The position numbers and the translations under genes are program-made. Below are positions 28,319 to 36,102 of a stretch of DNA of 64,000 bases, piece by piece; position 1 is the stretch's first letter, and each line of letters begins with the position of its first letter. Origin of the DNA: Massilia sp. HP4 (lineage in GTDB: Bacteria; Pseudomonadota; Gammaproteobacteria; Burkholderiales; Burkholderiaceae_D); assembly GCF_005222695.1 (NCBI RefSeq), contig NZ_STGG01000052.1, forward strand, positions 24,359 to 88,358, written 5' to 3'. The notes beneath the pieces are model-generated. The model searched no databases. It was not told the origin of the DNA and saw nothing but the letters and a program-made list of their open reading frames with translations.

Positions 28319-29932
28319 TCAGATACGGTGGGCCGCCTTGATCATCTCCGCCGCCCGTTCGCCGATCACCACGCACGGCGCCATCGTGTTCCCGGTCGTA
28401 ATACGCGGCATGATCGAAGCATCGGCGATGCGCAGGTTCGGCACGCCATACACTTCGAGCTTCGCATTCACCACCGACATCTCGTCGCGCCCCATCTTGG
28501 CGGTGCACGACTGGTGCCAGTAGGTGACCGCGCCGTTGCGCAGATAGCGTTCCAGCTCGTCGTCGCCCAGGGTGCCGGGCATGGCCTCGCGCTTGACGAT
28601 GCCCCTGAACGCGGCCGCGTTGCCCAATTCGCGGCACATGCGCACGCTGGCCTTGGCCGCTTCCAGGTCGTCCGGATCGGACAGGGTATTGGCGCGGATG
28701 ATCATCGCGTCGCCCACGTCCGGTCCGGACAGCAGCAGCTGGCCGCGGCTCTTCGGATGCGCCAGCCCGGCGAACATCGTCCAGCCATGTTCGGGCACGC
28801 CGCGCGCCGCATTCTCTGCGCTCGGCACCGGGAACTCGACCTGGCAATGCAGCATGTCCGGCGCGTCGAGCGATGGATCGCTCTTCCAGTACAAGGTCGC
28901 TTCCGAACCGCCATTGCCGACTTCCTGCGGCGCGCTGTATTCCCAGATGCAGCCGAAGGACACGTGGTCCTGGTGGTTCTGGCCGACGCCGGGCAGGTGC
29001 TGGCGCACCGGGATGCCGTGGCGCGCCAGCTCGCTCGCGGGGCCGATCCCCGACTGCATCAGTACCTTGGGCGTGTTGACTGCGCCCAGCGACAGCACCA
29101 CCTCGCGCCCGGCCATGAACTGGCGCGGCTGCCCATCCAGGATGACGTCGACACCGACCACCCGCTCGCCGTCGAACAGCAGCTTCGATACCAGCGCATC
29201 CGTCAGCACCGTGAGGTTCGGCTGGGCCATGCGCGGATACGTATAGGAACGGAACACCGACAGCCGCTTGCCGTCGCGGATGCGCAGGTCGTTGATCGCG
29301 GCGCCGCCGTCGCCTTCCATCATCGCGCCATTCGGGCTGTCGAAGGTCGGCACGCCGATCGAACGCGCCGCTTCGAGCATCAGGGTCGCGGTCGGTTTCG
29401 GGTCGCGCGCCGGGGCGACATAGGCGGGCCCGCCCTGCCCGCGGCGAGTCGGATCGGCCGGTCCATGCCAGTCCTCGATGCGGCGGTAGATGGCGAGCAC
29501 CGACGCATAGTTCCAGGCGTCGTCGCCCGCTTCGGCGGCGAAATGGTTCCAGTCGGCGCGGTGGCCGCGCGCCCACACCATCACGTTGATGCTCGAGCCG
29601 CCGCCCAGCACCCTGCCCATGTTCATGGGGATCGCGCGGCCGTTCAGGTGCGCGTTCGGTTCGGCCATGAAGGCCCAGTCGCGCTCCGTGCCCAGGTTCA
29701 GCGGCCATTGCGCCGGCTCGATGACGCTGGCCACCTCGTCGCTGCCGCCCGCCTCGAGCAGCAGCACCGTCACCTCGGGATTCTCGGCCAGCCGGGCCGC
29801 CACCACCGAGCCTGCGGAGCCTGCGCCGCACACGATGAAATCGTAGCGCGCCTGCAGCGCCTCGCGCCGGGTGAGCTGGTTGCGCTGGACCGCTTCGGCG
29901 AACGCGCGTTCATGGATATTCGTACTGTTCAT
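28319..29932 (-). CDS. GMC family FAD-dependent oxidoreductase (choline dehydrogenase-like)
   Basis: This 537-residue enzyme has the ADP-binding motif FIVCGAGSAGSVVAARL at about 31-47 and the first GMC signature GRVLGGGSSINVMVWARG near 107-124. The second signature LSLGAVNTPKVLMQSGIGP lies near 280-298, with C-terminal catalytic residues in YWHQSCTAKMG and TTGNTMAP. It oxidises an alcohol with FAD; BetA-like sequence does not fix the substrate, and no betaine aldehyde dehydrogenase is adjacent. The frame is open to 30148, but MNSTNIHE at 29932 is the natural start. No signal peptide is seen. It is convergent with the LysR gene. Confidence 0.9.
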   Translation of the reverse strand: MNSTNIHERAFAEAVQRNQLTRREALQARYDFIVCGAGSAGSVVAARLAENPEVTVLLLEAGGSDEVASVIEPAQWPLNLGTERDWAFMAEPNAHLNGRAIPMNMGRVLGGGSSINVMVWARGHRADWNHFAAEAGDDAWNYASVLAIYRRIEDWHGPADPTRRGQGGPAYVAPARDPKPTATLMLEAARSIGVPTFDSPNGAMMEGDGGAAINDLRIRDGKRLSVFRSYTYPRMAQPNLTVLTDALVSKLLFDGERVVGVDVILDGQPRQFMAGREVVLSLGAVNTPKVLMQSGIGPASELARHGIPVRQHLPGVGQNHQDHVSFGCIWEYSAPQEVGNGGSEATLYWKSDPSLDAPDMLHCQVEFPVPSAENAARGVPEHGWTMFAGLAHPKSRGQLLLSGPDVGDAMIIRANTLSDPDDLEAAKASVRMCRELGNAAAFRGIVKREAMPGTLGDDELERYLRNGAVTYWHQSCTAKMGRDEMSVVNAKLEVYGVPNLRIADASIMPRITTGNTMAPCVVIGERAAEMIKAAHRI

Positions 29933-30182
29933 ATTGAAGTTCACTTCGATTGTGTAAGGAAAGCGCCCGGCCCGGGTCGGCGTTCGTGGCGCGGCGAATG
30001 GCATCGTTCCATCTCGATGCGTCTTTCCGATTATATCGATTCTGACGTTTATATCGATTTGAATCCGTGATGGTTTATCATTGGATTTCGTGATGGATGG
30101 CGCTGCATCCGGATACCGTCGCCACGCGTACCTCTCATCAGGCGCCATGTAATACGGACCGACTACCTACAAGGAGACAACA

Positions 30183-31115
30183 ATGAGATCGACACTCACA
30201 GGCCTGGTGCTGGGCACCGTGCTGGCCTTCGCCGGCCTGGCGCCGCCCGCCGCCCACGGCGCAGCGCCACCCATATCCCTGGCGAGCCGGATCGCGCCAC
30301 CCGACCGCGCGGTCATCGAGCGTTTCGAGGCCGCCGGCATGCGCGACATCCGCCCGCATGTCCTGACGCCGGCCGAGCTGGCGCAAGTCGAGCAGGCGCT
30401 GGCCCGGCTGCCGGCGCTGCACCGGCGCGTGCTGGACACGCATTTGCGGCACCTGAGCTTCGTCGACGGCGTGCCCGGCCAGGGCACGGCGCTGACCTCC
30501 CAGGTCGGCGACAGCGCGCGGTTCGACATCACCTTGCGTGCCAGCGCGCTGCACGAAACGCTGGCACACTTCCTGACCACCAAGGAGCGGCGCCTGTTCG
30601 AGGCCGACGCATCCGGCCACACGGTGACCATCGAGGCCGACGGCGCCGATGCGCTCACTTATCTGCTGCTGCACGAGGCAACCCACGTCCTCGATATGCC
30701 GATGAAGCTCACCGAGCGGCAGGGCAATGCCTTCGGCGACGGGATCTGGCTGGCGCCCATGGCGCAAGGCCGCATCCCGCTGGCCCCTGGGCTGGCCGCA
30801 TCGCCGGCCGCCGCGACCAGGTTCCGCGGCGCCGGCCCGATTGCCGCCAGCCACGCGCGCACCCACTACGATGCGCTCGCGCAGACACCCTTCGTCAGCT
30901 TCTACGCCACGGCAGCGCCAGGCGAAGACCTGGCCGAACTCATGGCCTGGCATGTGATCTCGCGGCGCCACGGCCATACGCTGTCGATCGCCGTGCACGA
31001 TGCCGATGGCGTGCTGCTCGAGCGCTACCAACCGATGCGCTTCCCGGCGGTCGAGGCGCGCCTGCCGCTGGTCGAGCGGCTGCTCGGCCAGGCCGAGCCG
31101 GGCGGCGCCGCCTGA
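30183..31115 (+). CDS. Exported protein with zinc-metalloprotease-type HExxH motif
   Basis: This 310-residue protein has a signal peptide (about 1-27, ending AHGA). The central helix LLLHEATHVLD (about 160-170) carries HEATH, a canonical HExxH zinc site. Downstream GEDLAELMAWHV (near 248-259) could supply a third ligand (Glu), as in gluzincins. I do not recognise the family beyond this. The predicted location is the periplasm or cell exterior. The ATG follows AAGGAGAC, an excellent ribosome site. Its neighbours are an HTH-GAF regulator downstream (49 bp) and a divergent oxidoreductase. Confidence 0.82.
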   Translation: MRSTLTGLVLGTVLAFAGLAPPAAHGAAPPISLASRIAPPDRAVIERFEAAGMRDIRPHVLTPAELAQVEQALARLPALHRRVLDTHLRHLSFVDGVPGQGTALTSQVGDSARFDITLRASALHETLAHFLTTKERRLFEADASGHTVTIEADGADALTYLLLHEATHVLDMPMKLTERQGNAFGDGIWLAPMAQGRIPLAPGLAASPAAATRFRGAGPIAASHARTHYDALAQTPFVSFYATAAPGEDLAELMAWHVISRRHGHTLSIAVHDADGVLLERYQPMRFPAVEARLPLVERLLGQAEPGGAA

Positions 31116-31163
31116 GCGGCGCGCGCGCCACGCGCCCTGCCCGCTTCCGATATAGTGTCGCCA

Positions 31164-32252
31164 ATGAACAGACCGATCCTCACGACGCCGCAGGCGGCAA
31201 AAATCCTCGGCGTCTCTTCGCGCACGGCGCAGCTCTGGATCGAGAGCGGCGTCATCCCGTCCTGGAAGACGCCCGGCGGCCACCGCCGCATGTTCGAGTC
31301 CGACGTGCTCGCGGCCCTGGCCGCCAACGACGACGCCCGCCCGGCCAGCCGCCGGGTGCTGGTGCTGGCGCCGGGCCGCGACCATGCCGGCTGGGAGAGC
31401 GCGCTGGCCGCGCTCGACCTCGAAGAAGTCGCCTGCACCGACAATCCGGTCGCCGCGGCGGTAGCACTCGGGGCGAGCGTGCCCGAGGTGTTCGTGGTGC
31501 AGGTCGGCCATCCCGCCGACCTGGGGCCCGAATTCCTGTCCACCCTGTACCGGATGCCGGTCCTGAACCGGTTGCAGATCGTGATCGCCACCCGCCTGTC
31601 GGCCGGCACCGTCGCTTCCATCGTCGGCCCGGGCCTGCCCTACAAGCACGTCCAGCTGGGCGAAGCGCCCGAACTGCTTACGCCCGAGCTGGTGCGGCAT
31701 ACGGCGCTGGCGCGGCTGGCGCTGCAGCCCCTGCCGCCGGCCTTGCTCGACGCCCCGTTCCCGATCCGCGCCGACGAAGCCCGGCGCCTGGCGGCGGTCC
31801 ACCGCGCCGCCATCCTGGACAGCGCGCCGGAGACGGCGATGGACAATATCGTGCAGCTGGCCGCCCTGGGCCTGGCCGCGCCAGTGGCCCTGGTCACGGT
31901 GCTGGACGAAGACCGCCAATGGTTCAAGGCGCGGGTTGGCCTGGACATGGAAGCCACCCCGCGCAGCTGGGCCTTCTGCAACTACACGCTGATGGGGCCG
32001 GGCGTGTGCGAGTTGTCGCACCTGGACCGCGATCCGCGCTTCGCCGACAACCCCGCGGTCGCGGGCGCGCCGCATTTTCGCTATTACGCCGGCGCCCCGA
32101 TCGTTGACGACCAGGGTTTCCCACTCGGCTCCCTGTGCGTGATCGATACCCGGCCGCGCACGCTCGACCCGGCCCAGGTGCAGATCCTGAGCCGGCTGGC
32201 CGCGCAGGCGTCGTCGGAACTCGCCCGCCGCGGCCGGGCGCGATCGCGCTGA
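31164..32252 (+). CDS. MerR/excisionase-type HTH regulator with GAF domain
   Basis: This 362-residue protein has a MerR-like helix-turn-helix at about 5-55 (TPQAAKILGVSSRTAQLWIE, WKTPGGHRRM). A middle domain (about 62-200) resembles a degenerate receiver fold (RRVLVLAPG...). A GAF domain spans about 208-355 with ILDSAPE, VTVLDEDRQWFKARVGLD and LGSLCVIDT. It is presumably a ligand- or redox-responsive DNA-binding protein in the cytoplasm. ATG 31164 is preferred to a GTG at 31155. It stands 88 bp upstream of the FecR-DUF3365-kinase operon in the same direction, so it may regulate that operon. Confidence 0.83.
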   Translation: MNRPILTTPQAAKILGVSSRTAQLWIESGVIPSWKTPGGHRRMFESDVLAALAANDDARPASRRVLVLAPGRDHAGWESALAALDLEEVACTDNPVAAAVALGASVPEVFVVQVGHPADLGPEFLSTLYRMPVLNRLQIVIATRLSAGTVASIVGPGLPYKHVQLGEAPELLTPELVRHTALARLALQPLPPALLDAPFPIRADEARRLAAVHRAAILDSAPETAMDNIVQLAALGLAAPVALVTVLDEDRQWFKARVGLDMEATPRSWAFCNYTLMGPGVCELSHLDRDPRFADNPAVAGAPHFRYYAGAPIVDDQGFPLGSLCVIDTRPRTLDPAQVQILSRLAAQASSELARRGRARSR

Positions 32253-32340
32253 CGGCCGGCCCGGCGCGCGCACTGCACGCCGGGTGCATCCAGGCGCGCC
32301 CGGCGCGCGTAAGTCGAGGTAGCCCACCACTACCCGACCC

Positions 32341-33240
32341 ATGCCCATGCATTCATTCCACCCATTACGCCGCCTCTTGCGCCGGCCGCGATGGGACCTC
32401 GCAGCGCTCGCGTGCATCCTGGGCGCGCTGGCGCCGGTTGCGCCGGCCCTGGCCCAGAGCGCCCTCGTCTCGCATGCCGAGCAGCCGTCGCGCCTGATCC
32501 GCAAGACTACCGTCTACCAGGCGCCGGCCGGCGTGCGCCTGCAGGCGGGCGATATCGTCGAGTCCAACGCCGGCCTGGTCCAGATCGAATGGGCCAATGG
32601 CGCCCGTTTCGCGCTCGGCCCGGCCAGCAGCGTGCTGGTCAACGATGCCGGCGCGGCACCGTCGGCCAGCCTGCTGCGTGGATGGGGCAAGTTCGCCACC
32701 GGCGCCCCGGGGGCGGGACGGCTGGCGCTCGACGCCGGCCCGATCAGCCTGGCGGCGGCCGGCGCCAACGGCATCCTGCGCCTGGCGGCCGACCAGACCG
32801 AGTTGTTCGTCGAGAGCGGCGCCGTCACGGTCGACGAAAACGGCCCGGGCGGCGCGCGCGCCATCGCGGTCGGGCGCGAACAGTATGCGGCGCGCCCGTC
32901 CACGCGGCCGTTCGCGGTCGCGCCGCGCGCGCCGCGCCTGTTCGTGCAGCAGCTGCCGCGCACCTTCCTCGATCCCTTGATCGGCGTCGCGGCGCGTGCG
33001 CGCACGGCCGCGCCGGCGCCCCAGCGCGAGATCGCCGCCGCCGATATCGCCGCCTGGAGCGACGCCGCCCCCGCACTGCGCCGGCGCCTGGTCGCGCAAT
33101 TTTCGGCGCGCCTCGACGATGCCGTGTTCCGCAACGACATCGAAGACCTGCAGGGCGGGCTGCCGGAGTGGCGCGACGCGCTGCGCCGCCAGCGCGCCGC
33201 CACCACCCGCGCCAACCGGCCGCTCAACCACCTGTTCTGA
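32341..33240 (+). CDS. Exported FecR-domain protein
   Basis: This 299-residue protein has a signal peptide (about 1-39, ending ALAQ) and a FecR-type beta-rich domain at about 48-185, marked by LQAGDIVESNAGLVQIEWANG. A helical, Arg-rich C-terminal region (about 215-299) follows. Unlike classical FecR anti-sigma regulators it has no cytoplasmic anti-sigma domain and no adjacent sigma factor. It starts a three-gene operon with a DUF3365-HAMP sensor (2-bp gap) and a Ser/Thr kinase. A role as a periplasmic scaffold or sensor partner is inference. Confidence 0.85.
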   Translation: MPMHSFHPLRRLLRRPRWDLAALACILGALAPVAPALAQSALVSHAEQPSRLIRKTTVYQAPAGVRLQAGDIVESNAGLVQIEWANGARFALGPASSVLVNDAGAAPSASLLRGWGKFATGAPGAGRLALDAGPISLAAAGANGILRLAADQTELFVESGAVTVDENGPGGARAIAVGREQYAARPSTRPFAVAPRAPRLFVQQLPRTFLDPLIGVAARARTAAPAPQREIAAADIAAWSDAAPALRRRLVAQFSARLDDAVFRNDIEDLQGGLPEWRDALRRQRAATTRANRPLNHLF

Positions 33241-33242
33241 CC

Positions 33243-34124
33243 ATGAAGATCCGTTCGCTCGCCGCCAAGTTCAACCTGGTCTTCCTGGCCGTGTCCGTGT
33301 TCGGCTTCTGCGCCGCCGGTTTCGTCACCAACGCCATGCTGACCGCGAATGCCCGCGAAGAGACGCTGCAGCATGCCCGCCTGCTGCTGCAGGCATCGGA
33401 CGCCGCCGGGACCTATACCAGCGCCCACGTCACGCCGCTGCTCGAGAACCGCCTGAAATTCGAATTCCTGCCCGAGGCGGTGCCCGCCTTCGCCGCCATC
33501 GAACACCTCGACCAGCTGCTCAAGGCCTATCCCAACTACCGCTACAAGCAGGCCACGCTCAATCCCACCAATCCGCGCAACCGCGCCGACAAATTCGAAA
33601 AGCCACTGGTCGACAAGCTGCGCGCCGAGCCGAAGACCGCCGAGCTGGTGGGCGAGCACGTCGCCGCGGCCGGCCCGGCCCTGTACGTCGCGCGGCCGAT
33701 CCGCATCCAGGACGCGGCCTGCCTGGCCTGCCACGGCAAGCCGCAGGACGCGCCCGCCACCATGCTCGACATCTATGGCAGCGAGCGCGGTTTCGGCTGG
33801 AAGCTGGGCGAGACCGTCGGCGCCCATGTGGTGTCGGTGCCGCTGGACGTGCCGCTGCAGCGCGCACGCACGCTGCTCAACACCTATCTGCTATCGCTGC
33901 TGGGAATCTTCGCCTTCCTGTTCGTTGCGCTCAACGCGATGGTGCACCTGTTCGTCACGCGCCGCATCGGCCAGCTGTCGCGGGTCGCCGACGACGTCAG
34001 CCTGGGCCGGTCGGACGCCGCCGCCATCGATACCCGCGGCGGAGACGAGCTGGCCGGCCTGGCGCGCTCCTTCGACCGCATGCGCACCAGCCTGAACAGC
34101 GCCATGAAGATGCTCGATGAGTGA
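33243..34124 (+). CDS. DUF3365 (Tll0287-like) membrane sensor with HAMP domain
   Basis: This 293-residue protein has a transmembrane helix at about 9-29 and a periplasmic DUF3365 domain at about 35-205. A second helix lies at about 215-238 and a HAMP domain at about 239-290, and the chain then simply ends. The periplasmic domain has CLACH (160-164), a CxxCH c-type haem site as in Tll0287-like haem sensors. With no kinase or cyclase attached, HAMP must signal to a separate protein. The start lies 2 bp after the FecR stop, and the stop overlaps the kinase start by 8 bases, which strongly implies translational coupling to the kinase. Confidence 0.88.
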   Translation: MKIRSLAAKFNLVFLAVSVFGFCAAGFVTNAMLTANAREETLQHARLLLQASDAAGTYTSAHVTPLLENRLKFEFLPEAVPAFAAIEHLDQLLKAYPNYRYKQATLNPTNPRNRADKFEKPLVDKLRAEPKTAELVGEHVAAAGPALYVARPIRIQDAACLACHGKPQDAPATMLDIYGSERGFGWKLGETVGAHVVSVPLDVPLQRARTLLNTYLLSLLGIFAFLFVALNAMVHLFVTRRIGQLSRVADDVSLGRSDAAAIDTRGGDELAGLARSFDRMRTSLNSAMKMLDE

Positions 34125-35502
34125 TCTGGCGGAACTGCCGCAGCAGATCGGCAAATACCGCCTCGACGCCATCCTCGGGCGTGGCGCGATGGGTGTGGTC
34201 TACCGTGCCTTCGATCCGCTGATCGAGCGCACGCTGGCGCTCAAGACCGTCCAGCACCGCCTGGGCGACCCGGAACAGACGCAGGAGCTGCTGCGGCGCT
34301 TTCGCACCGAGGCCCAGGCGGCCGGGCGGCTGATGCATCCCAATATCGTGGCGGTGCACGAGTACGGCGAGGCGAGCGACCTGGCCTATATCGCGATGGA
34401 GTTCGTCGACGGCCGGCCGCTGTCGGAGCTGGTTGGCCAGGAGCCCTGCCCGCTGCCGCAGGTGCTGGCGTGGATGCGCGACCTGCTGGCGGCGCTCGCC
34501 TACTCGCATGCGCACGGCGTGGTCCACCGCGACATCAAGCCTGCCAACCTGCTGGTCACGCGCGACGGTCGCATCAAGGTCGGCGACTTCGGCATCGCCC
34601 GCATCGAGTCCTCGACCCTGACCCAGACCGGCGCCATGCTCGGCACGCCCAGCTATATGTCGCCCGAGCAGTTCCGCGGCGAAGCCATCGACAGCCGCAG
34701 CGACCTGTTCTCGGCCGGCGTGGTGCTATACCAGCTGCTGACCGGCCAGCGTCCGTTTTCGGGCACCACTGCGGCCGTGATGCAGCAGGTGCTGACCCAC
34801 ACGCCCCCGCCGCCCTCGCGCCTCAATCCCCTGCTGCCCGGCGCGCTCGATGCCGTGGTCCTGGGCGCGCTGGCCAAGGCGCCCGAGGCGCGCTTCGCCG
34901 GCGCCGCCGAATTCCTGCAGGCGCTCGATGCGGCCGTGGCCGCAGCCGGCCCTGGCGACGACAGCGACGCCACCGTGCTGCTGCCCCCGCCGCCGATGGC
35001 GCTCGCCGCCAGTGCCGAGCCGTCCCGGAGTGGCCTCACGGCCGACCTCACGGCGTGGAAGCTGGCCGCGTTGCCGCAGCTCGAAGCCCTGCTGACGGCG
35101 CAGATCGGTCCCGTCGCCCGGCTGCTGCTGCGCCGGATCGCGGCGGCCGCGCCGGACTTCGCCGCCCTGCGCGAACAGTTGCTGGAACAGATACCCTCGC
35201 CCACCGCGCGCGCCGAATTCGACGCCAGCCTGGCCGCGCTCGAAGAGGCGCTGGCGCCGCAGCCGGCAGGGCCTGGACCCACGGCCCCGGCGCCGCGCGC
35301 GCCCGATGCCGCCTTCGGCGCGGCGCTGGCGCGGTTGCTGGCGGTGGAGATCGGGCCAATCGCGGCGATTGTCGTCAGGCGCGCGCTGCCCCGAGCCGGC
35401 GAACGCGACGCCCTGCTCGCACTGGTGGCCGAGCAGATCGAGGCGCCGGCCGGGCGCGCGCGCTTTCTCGAACAGGCGCGCCGGCTGGACCCCGATGCCT
35501 GA
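34117..35502 (+). CDS. ppkA: Serine/threonine protein kinase, PpkA-type, linked to T6SS
   Basis: This 461-residue protein has a complete Hanks-type kinase domain (about 13-272): glycine loop GRGAMG (21-26), K43 in ALKT, HRDIKPAN (137-144, catalytic D139), DFG (157-159) and GTPSYMSPEQ in the activation loop. The C-terminal half has no transmembrane helix. It contains two copies of a roughly 60-residue module, near 313-375 and 403-460, both with the pattern I-G-P-(V/I)-A...RR. In H1-type T6SS, PpkA phosphorylates the FHA protein to switch on secretion. Here the gene converges on tagF with no gap. It overlaps the DUF3365 gene, which could feed it a periplasmic signal. Confidence 0.9.
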   Translation: MSDLAELPQQIGKYRLDAILGRGAMGVVYRAFDPLIERTLALKTVQHRLGDPEQTQELLRRFRTEAQAAGRLMHPNIVAVHEYGEASDLAYIAMEFVDGRPLSELVGQEPCPLPQVLAWMRDLLAALAYSHAHGVVHRDIKPANLLVTRDGRIKVGDFGIARIESSTLTQTGAMLGTPSYMSPEQFRGEAIDSRSDLFSAGVVLYQLLTGQRPFSGTTAAVMQQVLTHTPPPPSRLNPLLPGALDAVVLGALAKAPEARFAGAAEFLQALDAAVAAAGPGDDSDATVLLPPPPMALAASAEPSRSGLTADLTAWKLAALPQLEALLTAQIGPVARLLLRRIAAAAPDFAALREQLLEQIPSPTARAEFDASLAALEEALAPQPAGPGPTAPAPRAPDAAFGAALARLLAVEIGPIAAIVVRRALPRAGERDALLALVAEQIEAPAGRARFLEQARRLDPDA

Positions 35503-36102
35503 TCAGCAATCCTCATGCGCCAGCATCTCGCCCAGCGTGCGCGCACACGGCAGGCCGGCGGACAACAGCAGCAGCGGCAAGGCGCCGGGCTCGCCCTCGG
35601 TCCAGAACACCGCCCTGCCTCGCATGCCAGCGGGGTCCGGCGGCCAGGCCGCGGCCGGCCCATGCGGCGCTGGCCCCAGCCGCATCAAGGCCAGGTCGAG
35701 CCCGGCCAGCGGCAGGTCGCCGCACATCGCGCACACGGCCAGGTCGGCGACTCGGTCGAACCAGGCCTGGTTCGACGTCGCCGGCGGCGCGCAGGCCGCG
35801 GCCAGCGTCAGCGGAAAATAACGCCCGACCCGGTCGACGCTCGGCAGCAGCACACCGGCCATCGCGGCCCGTCCGCAGACGCCAGGGGCCAGGGCGAAGC
35901 GCCATACCGGCGCCTGCAGGTAGCGCCCAAGCCAGGCCTTCCCGTGACGCGCGCGGCCATCCAGCATCCCCGCCTGCAGCCAGGCATCCCAGCCCTGGAC
36001 GAAATCTGGCGACAGCCGGCGCGCAACGAAATCGCCCTGGCTGGCCAGCTTGCCGAACACGCCCGGCACGCCGGCCGTATCGCTCACAGCGCGGCCGGGC
36101 AA
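35503..36102 (-). CDS. tagF: T6SS-associated protein TagF
   Basis: This 199-residue protein matches the TagF/SciT (BMA_A0400) family: an N-terminal GVFGKLASQGDFVARRL at about 14-30, WDAWLQ, and a mixed alpha/beta domain ending in a short helix. TagF is a cytoplasmic negative post-translational regulator of H1-type T6SS, relieved by membrane disturbance or by FHA binding. It is the last gene of the minus-strand T6SS unit and overlaps the tssM end by 19 bp. Its stop abuts the stop of the convergent kinase gene (35502/35503) with no space for a terminator. Confidence 0.9.
   Translation of the reverse strand: MPGRAVSDTAGVPGVFGKLASQGDFVARRLSPDFVQGWDAWLQAGMLDGRARHGKAWLGRYLQAPVWRFALAPGVCGRAAMAGVLLPSVDRVGRYFPLTLAAACAPPATSNQAWFDRVADLAVCAMCGDLPLAGLDLALMRLGPAPHGPAAAWPPDPAGMRGRAVFWTEGEPGALPLLLLSAGLPCARTLGEMLAHEDC

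Noticed and set aside
30138..32504. Minus-strand open frame of 788 codons
   Set aside because: Covers the opposite strand of the HExxH protein, the HTH-GAF regulator and the FecR start; those genes have clear motifs and ribosome sites, while this frame is Arg/Gly-rich shadow sequence.
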